Notes under the pieces: model-generated
Databases searched by the model: none
Told to the model about the DNA's origin: nothing
The model's input: only the letters and a program-made list of their open reading frames with translations
Shown here: positions 7,332 to 14,166 of the stretch, piece after piece
Layout: every line of letters begins with the position of its first letter
Position numbering within the stretch: the stretch's first letter is position 1
Program-made: the position numbers and the translations under genes
Assembly (NCBI GenBank): GCA_937876395.1
Contig: CALEIM010000158.1
Location: 1-14,166, forward strand
Direction: 5' to 3'
Source: an uncultured Wenzhouxiangella sp.
Lineage (GTDB): Bacteria; Pseudomonadota; Gammaproteobacteria; Xanthomonadales; Wenzhouxiangellaceae
DNA: 14,166 nucleotides

Positions 7332-9008
7332 CTACTCCCGACCGCTGCGCCAGATTGAAAACAGCAGCCAGACGCCGCCAATGGCGGCGCCAATAAAGCC
7401 CATCATGCCGAACGCTGAAAGCCCTGAACCTTCTCCGTCCACGTTGAGCACGATGGCCGAACCGATGATCAGCGCCGAGGTCACTACGCCGAGGGTGAGA
7501 CGGCTGGCGGCGCGATCCAGGCGCATCGATACTTCGTGCAGTTCCTTGATGTCGATATGCACATCAATGCTTCCGCGGCGCGCGCGGCGCAGCAGGCGAC
7601 TGAGATCATCCGGCAGGGAGCCGATCAGGCGCAGCATCTGACGCAGGCTTTTGCCCATTCTGCGGCTGATCATGGGTGCCGAATAGTGCTCATTGAGCAG
7701 CTCTTCGAGCACCGGACGGGCGGCACCGGCCATGTCAAACGATGGATCGAGGGAGCGCCCCATGCCTTCAAGAGTAATGAATGCTTTGAACATCAGCACC
7801 AGATCGGCCGGCAGGAGCAGATCGTGACGGCGCAAAATGCCGGTAATCTCACCAATCATCGCTGAAATTTCAAGGTCTTCCAGCGCAATGCCGTGAAAGT
7901 GGTCGATGAATTCCGTCACGTCTTCACGCAGACGGTCTTCATTGAGCCGGCTGTGTTCGCTCCATTCCATCAGGATTCGCGCGGTCAGTTCGGCATCTCG
8001 TGAAGCCAACCCGTGGAGCAGTTCAGCCACCTCGAAGCGGCGCTGCTCGGACAGGCGACCAACCATTCCGAAATCGATCAGACCGATGCGATTTCCAGAC
8101 AGATAGTAAATATTGCCCGGATGCGGGTCGGCGTGAAAAAAGCCGTGGCGGAGAATCATCAGCAGCACCGCCCGAATACCGCGTCGGGCAAGCAGCGCAC
8201 GATCCAGCCCGGCTTCATCCAGCGCTTCGGGCGGGCTGTTGCCAGGCAATCCTTCCAGGCACTCCTGAACGTTGAGCCGTTCGCCGGTCCACTCCCAGTA
8301 GACTTTTGGGATGACAACACCGGAGTCTGCTTCCAGCTCATCGGCAATACGCTCGGCGTTGCGGCACTCTGCGGCAAAATCCAGCTCGCGGCGCATGGAG
8401 CGGGTGAACTGGCGCACGAGCTGACGCGGGCGATACTGTCGCAGCTCCGTGGCTTCAGATTCAACCACCTCGGCCAGACGTTGCAGCAGTCTGAGATCGG
8501 CCTCAACCACTCGCCGAATGCCCGGCCGCCGAACCTTGAGCACCACCTTGCTGCCGTCATCAAGCCAGGCCCGGTGAACCTGGGCCAGGGAAGCCGCGGC
8601 AAGGGGTTCACGCTGCAGACGGCTGAACACTTCTTCCGGCGCAGCGCCAAGATCCTCGATCAGCTGCCGTTCGATTTCCTCCCAGGGCACTTTGGGGGCA
8701 TGGTCCTGAAGGCGGCCGAACTCGACCAGCCATTCCGGCCCGAACAAATCAACCCGCGTTGCCAGCACCTGACCCAGCTTTACAAACGTCGGCCCAAGCT
8801 CTTCGAGCACCCGTCGGACCCGTTCGGGTGGCCGCAGCCGGGCCAGCTCCTCACCTTCCTTCCAGTGCAGCGCCTTGCCGGCACGCTGCAGCGCACCGGC
8901 CAGACCAATTCGCTGGACCACATCGCCAAAACCGTAGCGGATCAATATTGACGCAATGTCTTGCATGCGGCCGATATCCCGCGCCGCGCCGAGAGCCTGC
9001 CAGAGCAT
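7332..9008 (-). CDS. UbiB/ABC1 (AarF, COQ8-like) atypical kinase-family membrane protein
   Basis: 558 residues from the ATG at 9006-9008. An in-frame ATG three codons upstream (9015-9017) abuts AAGG directly, while the chosen one has AAGGA about 8 nt ahead. All family hallmarks are present: KxGQ (Lys77-Gln80, in FVKLGQ), the alanine-rich AAAS nucleotide loop (137-140), the VVLKV lysine (Lys158), HADPHPGN (Asp294, Asn299) and the metal-binding IDFG (Asp312). Two hydrophobic helices close the protein (about 505-555), as in E. coli UbiB. Known UbiB/COQ8 proteins are ATPases that support ubiquinone biosynthesis, possibly by handling lipid intermediates, rather than ordinary protein kinases. No ubiE or ubiJ neighbour is visible, so whether this is the housekeeping UbiB or a paralogue is unresolved and I leave the symbol blank. 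Confidence 0.92.
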   Translation of the reverse strand: MLWQALGAARDIGRMQDIASILIRYGFGDVVQRIGLAGALQRAGKALHWKEGEELARLRPPERVRRVLEELGPTFVKLGQVLATRVDLFGPEWLVEFGRLQDHAPKVPWEEIERQLIEDLGAAPEEVFSRLQREPLAAASLAQVHRAWLDDGSKVVLKVRRPGIRRVVEADLRLLQRLAEVVESEATELRQYRPRQLVRQFTRSMRRELDFAAECRNAERIADELEADSGVVIPKVYWEWTGERLNVQECLEGLPGNSPPEALDEAGLDRALLARRGIRAVLLMILRHGFFHADPHPGNIYYLSGNRIGLIDFGMVGRLSEQRRFEVAELLHGLASRDAELTARILMEWSEHSRLNEDRLREDVTEFIDHFHGIALEDLEISAMIGEITGILRRHDLLLPADLVLMFKAFITLEGMGRSLDPSFDMAGAARPVLEELLNEHYSAPMISRRMGKSLRQMLRLIGSLPDDLSRLLRRARRGSIDVHIDIKELHEVSMRLDRAASRLTLGVVTSALIIGSAIVLNVDGEGSGLSAFGMMGFIGAAIGGVWLLFSIWRSGRE

Positions 9009-9035
9009 ATTAGGCATCCTTGAAAATCCGCTTCC

Positions 9036-9041
9036 AGTGTA
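9036..9041 (-). promoter_or_regulatory. Candidate -10 element for the UbiB-like gene
   Basis: TACACT on the minus strand (4 of 6 to TATAAT) would start transcription near 9029 and give a leader of about 20 nt that contains the AAGGA site. The -35 region is poor, so this is tentative. Confidence 0.3.
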
Positions 9042-9107
9042 CCCCGCCGCACGCCTGAAACCATTTTCCCAGCCAGCAGCAGGCCAGTTCGGCGGTCCGG
9101 CTCAGGG

Positions 9108-9113
9108 TAGAAT
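9108..9113 (+). promoter_or_regulatory. -10 element of a probable leaderless promoter for the transglycosylase-like gene
   Basis: TAGAAT (5 of 6 to TATAAT) ends 6 nt before the ATG at 9120, the normal spacing between a -10 box and +1. The predicted transcription start is therefore the A of the start codon. A -35 match is weak (CAGTTC at 9085-9090). An AGGG at 9104-9107 is too far upstream (12 nt) to be a good ribosome-binding site. Confidence 0.4.
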
Positions 9114-9119
9114 CGCGGC

Positions 9120-9752
9120 ATGAAAACGTTCAGCCGGGTGATTTTGCTGCTTGCCGCATCACTGCTGCTCGGCGGCTGTGCCAGCACGCCACCGCAGCGT
9201 CAGGAGAACATCTGCACTGTTTTCGAGCAGGAACCGACCTGGTATGACCACGCCTGGAACAGTGAACGACGCTGGGGCGTGCCGATTGCCGTTCAGATGG
9301 CCATCGTGCAGCGCGAATCCTCTTTCCGCAACCGTGCCCGGCCCGAGCGTGCGCGCCTGCTCGGCTTTATCCCCTGGCGTCGCCCATCCTCAGCCAGCGG
9401 CTATGCCCAGGCCCAGGATCCGGCCTGGCAGGATTATCTTGAATCAACCGGTCGCTCACGCCTGTTTGCCAGCCGCAGCAATATGGGCGATGCGCTGGAT
9501 TTCATCGGCTGGTACAACTACACCAGCCACCAGCGCCTCAATGTTGAGCGCAACGATGCCTACCGCCTGTATCTGGCTTACCACGAAGGCCACGGCGGCT
9601 ATCAGCGCGGCACCTGGCGCGACAAGCCGAAGGTTCAGCAAACGGCCCGTCAGGTGGCTGATCTGGCCGACCAGTACGGCCGTCAGCTACCGCTGTGCGA
9701 AGACGATTTCCGCTGCTCGGCCTGGTGGAAGTTCTGGCCTTTCTGCCGCTGA
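9120..9752 (+). CDS. Outer-membrane lipoprotein with SLT-type lytic transglycosylase-like fold
   Basis: The 210-residue protein begins with a lipoprotein signal peptide whose lipobox is LGGC (Cys20). Ala at the next position means no inner-membrane retention signal, so an outer-membrane lipoprotein facing the periplasm is expected. The mature part matches a family of small transglycosylase-SLT-like proteins: WGVPIAVQMAIVQRESSF carries the likely catalytic Glu66, followed by PSSASGYAQAQDPAW, FIGWYNYTSH and LAYHEGHGGY. Lytic transglycosylases cleave the glycan strands of murein. Activity of this subfamily is inferred from motifs, not known to me from experiment. The C-terminus is rich in Cys and Trp (three Cys after about residue 190, plus Cys32), suggesting disulfides. 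The gene stands alone: it is divergent from the UbiB-like gene and convergent with the amidohydrolases. Confidence 0.82.
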   Translation: MKTFSRVILLLAASLLLGGCASTPPQRQENICTVFEQEPTWYDHAWNSERRWGVPIAVQMAIVQRESSFRNRARPERARLLGFIPWRRPSSASGYAQAQDPAWQDYLESTGRSRLFASRSNMGDALDFIGWYNYTSHQRLNVERNDAYRLYLAYHEGHGGYQRGTWRDKPKVQQTARQVADLADQYGRQLPLCEDDFRCSAWWKFWPFCR

Positions 9753-9845
9753 ATGTGATGCAGACTATTTTCGGGTCGGCTTGTGGTGTGATTTCAGGTT
9801 TTGATCCGGACACTGGCTGAGGCACATGCGTAATCAGGACCAATT
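9753..9845. other. Short convergent spacer without a convincing terminator
   Basis: The gap lies between the stops of the transglycosylase-like gene and the amidohydrolase operon. Only weak pairings are visible (for example GGAC at 9837-9840 with GTCC at 9848-9851), and no stem is followed by a good T-run. I see no gene or repeat here. Confidence 0.4.
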
Positions 9846-11120
9846 TTAGTCCGCAGCAGTTGGCCGCGGGCGGTTGCGGTAGCGCTGGTAGAGCTGGCGC
9901 TGGCGATCGCGGCTGAAGTCGTATTCCTCGCCGTCGATCCAGGCCCGCTCGATGCGGGTGGTTGCTTCCAGCGGTGAGCCGCTGGCAACGAAAAAGCTCG
10001 CCCGCTTGCCAGGCTCCAGCGTTCCCAGTTCATCGCCTGCGCCGATGATTTCGGCCGGCCACTGGGTGATGCTTTTCAGAGCCGCCTCGACCGGCAAACC
10101 AAAGGCTGCCGCCATGCCGGCCTCAAAGGCGATATGGCGGGCATTGCCGGCAACAAAGGCGCCGCCGCCGTCGGTAATGGCAAAGCGCACTCCGGCTTCG
10201 GCCAGGCGCGCAGCAGCGGCATAGGCCTGGTCATAAGGCTCCCAGCTGCGTTCCGGCATGGTCAGTACTCCGCCAAGAATGGCCGGCACATCGTCCGCTG
10301 CCAGACGGGTGGCCAGATGCTGAAGATCGGAATTGCCTACCAGCACCAACTGGTCGAATTCCTGTGCTTCGGCCCAGTCCAGGGCGGCGCGCATCACCTG
10401 TTCGCCGTTGGCGTGCAAAAACAGGCGCATCTGCCCATCAAGCAGCGGGACCAGAGCGGCAAACTGCTCGTTGGGCGCCGGTTGGGGCGCGCCTGATTTT
10501 TCATGCGCCTGTACGGCCCGCTGCCAGGCGCGGGCCTGCTCGAGCGTTTCATTGATCAGCTTGAGATCGGCGTGTTCCGGATCATCGGCCGCCGCTGCGG
10601 GAAAGGCGATGTGCATGCCTGACGGGGCGTGCAGGGTCATGTCCTGCCAGTTCCAGCCCGACAGACTGATGACAGCCGATGTGCCGCGGATCAGGCCGCC
10701 GGTTGGCATTACATTCACGCTCAGCAAACCACCGCTGATATTGGGCGCAAACAGCATGGAATCGTGATTGACCGCAATCTCGGCGCGAATGGCTGCATTG
10801 ATCGACCCCATCTCCGTGGTGTCATCAGTACCGGCCACGCTGCCGATTTCGGTCAGACCAAGCACGGTGCCGGCATGGACCAGGCCGGGATAAAGATGCT
10901 GGCCACCCAGGTCCAGGGTTGTTACCGAATCATCCAGATCAGCCAACGGGCCGAGCGCTTCGATGCGGCCCTGACTGATCAACAGATAGCCGTTGGCGAT
11001 CGGCTCGGAGCTGACCGGATGAATGGTCGCGCCGATCAGCGCCAGGCGCTCGGCCAGAGCTGGGCCGACGGCGAGAAACAACGTGCTGAGCAGCACGAAA
11101 ACCTTGATCGAACGGCTCAT
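9846..11120 (-). CDS. Exported amidohydrolase-superfamily protein with degenerate metal site
   Basis: 424 residues with a signal peptide (cleavage near GPALA, residue 23). It has an imidazolonepropionase-like layout: an N-terminal beta-sandwich start (GATIHPVSSEPIANG), a central barrel, and the closing stretch GTLEPGKRASFFVASGSPLE typical of the composite domain. Where active relatives have PGLIDAHSH, this protein reads PGLVHAGTV, so both histidines of the first metal motif are replaced (Gly84, Val86). The beta-5 position still shows a His (FLHANG), the beta-6 His appears lost (LVGNSD), and an Asp is kept at beta-8 (AITDGGG). It may be a pseudo-enzyme. The ATG overlaps the stop of the upstream gene by 4 nt (ATGA) and is preceded by a perfect AAGGAG inside that gene. 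It is the last gene of a three-gene operon. Confidence 0.85.
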   Translation of the reverse strand: MSRSIKVFVLLSTLFLAVGPALAERLALIGATIHPVSSEPIANGYLLISQGRIEALGPLADLDDSVTTLDLGGQHLYPGLVHAGTVLGLTEIGSVAGTDDTTEMGSINAAIRAEIAVNHDSMLFAPNISGGLLSVNVMPTGGLIRGTSAVISLSGWNWQDMTLHAPSGMHIAFPAAAADDPEHADLKLINETLEQARAWQRAVQAHEKSGAPQPAPNEQFAALVPLLDGQMRLFLHANGEQVMRAALDWAEAQEFDQLVLVGNSDLQHLATRLAADDVPAILGGVLTMPERSWEPYDQAYAAAARLAEAGVRFAITDGGGAFVAGNARHIAFEAGMAAAFGLPVEAALKSITQWPAEIIGAGDELGTLEPGKRASFFVASGSPLEATTRIERAWIDGEEYDFSRDRQRQLYQRYRNRPRPTAAD

Positions 11121-12580
11121 GATCGGGCTCCTTGCAGCAGGTAGCGCAGAACCCGTTCACCGGGCTCCGGGTTGTCGTCTTCGGAGGCGAGCTCGGCAGC
11201 GGAGTCTTCTGCCGCCGGTGCGGCGTCGCTCTCATCACCCTCCTGCTCGGCGCGCACTTGAGCAATCAGCGCCTGACGCTCGCTTTCCCAACGCTGACGG
11301 GCCTCGATGTCTTGTTCGCGATCAAAATACAGACGACCGTCGATCCAGGTCTGATCAACACGGCTGGTTACCGACAGCGGCGGTCCGTTCCAGATCACCA
11401 GGTCGGCGTCCAGACCCTCAGCCAGGCGCCCGATACGCCCACCCAGACCAAGCTGTTCGGCTGAATTGGCGGTGATCAGTTTGAGCGCCTCATGCTCGTC
11501 CAGGCCGCCGTAGCGAACCGTCTTGGCTGCTTCGACATTCATGCGCCGGGCCAGCTCCGGATTGTCGGAGTTGAGGCTGGTCAGCACGCCGCGCTCATGC
11601 ATCAGGGCAGCGTTGTAGGGAATGGCGTCGCGCGCTTCGTACTTGAAACCGTACCAGTCGGAAAAGGTCGAACCGGCAACGCCGTGGGCGACCATTTCAT
11701 CGGCGACCTTGTAGCCTTCAAGCACATGATGCAGCGCCTTGATGGTGAAGCCGTGGCGATCGGCTGTATCCATCAGCGCCAGGAACTCGTCGGCACGATA
11801 GCCGTGAGCGTGCACGTCGATCCGTCCGTCAAGAATATCGTTGAGCACGTCCATTTCCAGGTTGGGCCTGGGCGGAACCCGATTGCGGCCGCCGCGCTCG
11901 GCGTGCTGCCGGGCATACAGACGCGCCTGCTGGAATTTCTCGTCGATGATCTGGTTGACGCCCTGACGACTGTCCGGATAGCGCGGCGTATCGGATCGCC
12001 AGTTGCTCTGCTTGGGGTTTTCACCGAGCGCAAACTTGATGACGCCCGGCTGTCCGTCAACGATCATTCCGGCCGGATCAGCGCCCCAGCGCAGCTTGAC
12101 GATTACGTTCTGGCCGCCAATGGCGTTGGCCGAGCCGTGCATGAGCTGCATCGTGGTCAGTCCGCCGGCAAGCTGCCGGTAGATATTGATCGAATCGGCG
12201 TTGATGACATCGGCAACGCGAACCATCGCGGTGCTGATCAGTGACGACTCGTTAACCCCACCGGTCATCGCCGCATGCGAGTGGGCGTCAATCAGGCCGG
12301 GCGTGACGTGGCGTCCGGCCGCGTCGATTTCCACCGCTCCGCGCGGCGCACTGAGCCCGGTTCCGATGCGCTGGATCTTGCCGCGCCGGATCAGCACATC
12401 AGTATCGTTCAAAATACCGGCCTCGTCGGCAGTCCACAGCGTCGCGCCGCGAATCAGAACGTGCTCGGGCTGCTCGGGAATCGGGCTGTTCCACGCCTCG
12501 ATATCATGCGCCACAGCTGGCGAGCCGCCAAGCGCGGCAGCGACGGCCAAAATAAAACCATAAACGCTGACTCTGCTCAT
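11117..12580 (-). CDS. Exported metal-dependent amidohydrolase (imidazolonepropionase-like), intact active site
   Basis: 487 residues with a signal peptide ending SPAVA (residue 24). It is the only one of the three paralogues with a full ligand set: PGLIDAHSH (His100, His102), the DVHAHG segment (His257, His259), ALHHVLEG (His284/His285) and SLNSDNPE (Asp339). The segment GRLAEGLDADLVIWNGPPL closes the composite domain. Family members hydrolyse amide or cyclic amide bonds, and some related secreted enzymes are Xaa-Arg/Lys dipeptidases; the substrate here cannot be read from sequence. The C-terminal tail (about residues 435-475) is an acidic, Ala/Glu/Asp-rich linker. The start overlaps the stop of the upstream gene as ATGA, with a GGAGG-containing ribosome-binding region just ahead. 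It is probably translated in a coupled way with both neighbours. Confidence 0.9.
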   Translation of the reverse strand: MSRVSVYGFILAVAAALGGSPAVAHDIEAWNSPIPEQPEHVLIRGATLWTADEAGILNDTDVLIRRGKIQRIGTGLSAPRGAVEIDAAGRHVTPGLIDAHSHAAMTGGVNESSLISTAMVRVADVINADSINIYRQLAGGLTTMQLMHGSANAIGGQNVIVKLRWGADPAGMIVDGQPGVIKFALGENPKQSNWRSDTPRYPDSRQGVNQIIDEKFQQARLYARQHAERGGRNRVPPRPNLEMDVLNDILDGRIDVHAHGYRADEFLALMDTADRHGFTIKALHHVLEGYKVADEMVAHGVAGSTFSDWYGFKYEARDAIPYNAALMHERGVLTSLNSDNPELARRMNVEAAKTVRYGGLDEHEALKLITANSAEQLGLGGRIGRLAEGLDADLVIWNGPPLSVTSRVDQTWIDGRLYFDREQDIEARQRWESERQALIAQVRAEQEGDESDAAPAAEDSAAELASEDDNPEPGERVLRYLLQGARS

Positions 12581-14166
12581 GCCCTGCCCTCCGCTGTGTC
12601 GGGACCGCTGCTGCGCTGGGCGCGCACATCAAAACTGCCCTGCGGGCTGCTGCCGCTGCCGCGCCCGCGTTCTCCGTCAATATCCAGATGAAAACTGATC
12701 GAGCCCGGCATGCCCATGCGCGCCCCGTCAATTCGAACGTTCAAACGGCTGCCAGACACCTGAGCCTGGGCCAGCGGCACTGGCGTGCCCATGAATTCGA
12801 TCTGTCCCGAAAGGTTGCTGGCCGGGCCTTCAAGCTGCAAGGTGGCCGGAATTGTGCCCATGCCCTCGATAATCAGGCTGACTTCCCAGGTTCCGGCCGG
12901 CTCGATTTCCGGTGGTTCCAGAGCCGCGAGCACATTGCGGCGACCGTCCACCCAGACTTCCTGAATGGCCGGCGACTCGACCAGCAATTCACCGTCAACA
13001 AGCACAAAATTGGCCATGTAACCGGGCGCCAAACGACCGGCGCGGTCGGCGATGCCGAGTAGTTCGGCCGGCCCGGTGGTCAGCGCGGCCAAAGCGCGAT
13101 CCGGATCGAGACCGCCGTGCTCAAGCGCGCGGGCCAGATGCTTGAACATCGTCTCGGACGTGCTATGAGGATGGCTGGTAAAAACGACCGGCAAGCCGGA
13201 ATCCATGACCCGGGCCGGGTTTTCCGGGGCAAGCTGCCAGTGGCGCAGCTCCGGCAGGCTGATATCGCGCTCATTGCTGTCCACATCGGGCGCGTCGGGA
13301 AATTCCAGCGGCAGAATCTGCCCAAAACCGCTGCGGCTCAACGCATCCAGGCGTTGATATTCACGCCCATGACCGACGATCCAGGCGCTAAGCCGGTAGT
13401 GCTCGGCCAGGTCGGCAACCCGCAGGGAATCGAGCGCATCGCTGGCGGTAAACATCGACACCACATTTCCGGCCAGCACCGGTTCGAGGTCAACCAGGCC
13501 TTCCAGAAACTGCGGCCGCGGCTGCGCCGGGTTGCGCTGCCAGGCCTGACGGGCGGCCAACTGCCAGCGAGCGTCGCTGAGCGCCTGGCGCAGCAGGGCC
13601 ATGGTTCCCATCAGCGAGCCCGGAAATTCGCGTCCGGAGGCCCGCGCCTGCAGAGAAAAATGCTGAAACAGCTCAGGCTCGATCAGGTTGGCCGACAAAC
13701 CACCCTCGCCCAGGTTGACCAGTGCGCTGCGCCCGGCCACCAACCCGGATTCAGGGGCCAGAACGGCGCTGGTAAACCCGGCCCGGCGCAGCGCGCCAAC
13801 GCGCTCTTCCGGCCAGGCCCGGGAGCTGAGCCGACGTTCCGAGCGAATCAGCGGGTGCGGGTAGCTGCCCGGCTCCAGGCGAGCCGATTCAGCATCGTCC
13901 GCGGCGTTCGCATCGGCCTCGTCCGGCTCGAATTTCACCGGCACGTAGACGTCGATCAGACCGGGATAGATGCGCAGATCGCTATTTTCCGGATCGTGTT
14001 CAAAGTGCCGCGCATCGGCGGGAATGTCGATCGCTGAGCCGAGCGCCTCAATCACCCCATCGCGAACCACGATGGTGCCGTTTTCGATCAGCTCACCGGG
14101 CGCCGGCACAAGGCTTACGCCACTGATGGCGTAGACCGCCGGAACCGCTTGGCGCAGCACCGGCTC
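12577..14166 (-). CDS. Amidohydrolase-superfamily protein with degenerate metal site and C-terminal beta-rich domain, 5' end missing
   Basis: The frame is open to the right edge, so the start and any signal peptide lie outside the window; an in-frame GTG at 14158-14160 is not a convincing start because coding continues upstream. About 530 residues are visible. The N-terminal half begins like its two paralogues (AISGVSLVPAPGELIENGTIVV). The metal motif is changed from PGLIDxHxH to PGLIDVYVP, replacing both His with Tyr and Pro. A His remains near beta-6 (WIVGHGREY), while the beta-8 Asp region reads FTSHPHS. The closing segment GRLAPGYMANFVLVDG is typical of the fold. The last ~105 residues form an extra glycine-rich beta-strand module starting GTWEVSLIIEGMGTIPATL, of the kind appended to various exported hydrolases. 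It overlaps the next gene by 4 nt (ATGA). Confidence 0.85.
   Translation of the reverse strand, partial: EPVLRQAVPAVYAISGVSLVPAPGELIENGTIVVRDGVIEALGSAIDIPADARHFEHDPENSDLRIYPGLIDVYVPVKFEPDEADANAADDAESARLEPGSYPHPLIRSERRLSSRAWPEERVGALRRAGFTSAVLAPESGLVAGRSALVNLGEGGLSANLIEPELFQHFSLQARASGREFPGSLMGTMALLRQALSDARWQLAARQAWQRNPAQPRPQFLEGLVDLEPVLAGNVVSMFTASDALDSLRVADLAEHYRLSAWIVGHGREYQRLDALSRSGFGQILPLEFPDAPDVDSNERDISLPELRHWQLAPENPARVMDSGLPVVFTSHPHSTSETMFKHLARALEHGGLDPDRALAALTTGPAELLGIADRAGRLAPGYMANFVLVDGELLVESPAIQEVWVDGRRNVLAALEPPEIEPAGTWEVSLIIEGMGTIPATLQLEGPASNLSGQIEFMGTPVPLAQAQVSGSRLNVRIDGARMGMPGSISFHLDIDGERGRGSGSSPQGSFDVRAQRSSGPDTAEGRA

Noticed and set aside
8013..8951. 312-codon open frame on the plus strand opposite the UbiB-like gene
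   Set aside because: The minus-strand protein has the complete UbiB motif set. The plus-strand product is low in recognisable structure and is a codon-bias shadow.
9837..9851. GGAC/GTCC hairpin at the end of the amidohydrolase operon as a terminator
   Set aside because: The stem is four base pairs and overlaps the stop codon, with no proper T-run after it in either direction.
9846..11120. Interpretation of the two HxH-less amidohydrolases as decaying pseudogenes
   Set aside because: Both frames are uninterrupted, keep fold-defining segments and ribosome-binding sites, and overlap their neighbours by exactly 4 nt, which points to maintained genes.
13117..14037. 306-codon open frame on the plus strand opposite the partial amidohydrolase
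   Set aside because: It is antisense to a clear amidohydrolase frame, with no motif or start signal.

Overview
The window looks like ordinary chromosome of a GC-rich Gammaproteobacterium. The evidence is a CusBA-type copper/silver RND pump, a two-helix UbiB/COQ8-like kinase, a lipoprotein with an SLT-type transglycosylase fold, and a run of secreted amidohydrolases of the imidazolonepropionase-like kind. Gene order and intergenic style would fit the Xanthomonadales/Chromatiales side of the class (Wenzhouxiangella-like), but that placement is an impression, not a demonstrated result. I see no rRNA, tRNA, CRISPR array, transposase, integrase or phage gene.

Layout. 1-3377 (+): the last codons of a CusB-type periplasmic adaptor and the complete inner-membrane RND pump CusA, which keeps the three copper-binding methionines. 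3378-3504: a spacer with a short degenerate tandem repeat and a candidate promoter abutting the next start codon. 3505-4974 (+): a membrane-anchored phospholipase D-superfamily protein with one complete and one altered HKD motif. 4975-5199: a non-coding block of short, perfect palindromes (REP-like) ending in a hairpin plus T-run. 5200-7254 (+): a secreted M13 (neprilysin/PepO-type) zinc peptidase. 7255-7331: a convergent gap built from an imperfect tandem repeat that can also fold as a hairpin. 7332-9008 (-): a UbiB/ABC1 kinase-like protein. It is divergent from 9120-9752 (+), a transglycosylase-like lipoprotein whose -10 element sits so close to its ATG that the mRNA may be leaderless. 9846-14166 (-): three amidohydrolase-superfamily genes joined by two 4-nt ATGA stop/start overlaps; the most upstream one runs off the right edge.

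How the genes may work together. The left end is metal export (CusB adaptor plus CusA pump), probably with an outer-membrane partner beyond the edge. The M13 peptidase, the transglycosylase-like lipoprotein and the amidohydrolases that show a signal peptide are all exported, so much of the window serves the periplasm.

The most interesting observation is the amidohydrolase operon. Only the middle protein keeps the full set of metal ligands. Both flanking paralogues have lost the HxH motif and other ligands, yet remain intact and translationally coupled. This looks like one enzyme plus two pseudo-enzyme partners, possibly a heteromeric periplasmic complex. It is an inference from sequence motifs only. 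I found no clear defence system or mobile island.
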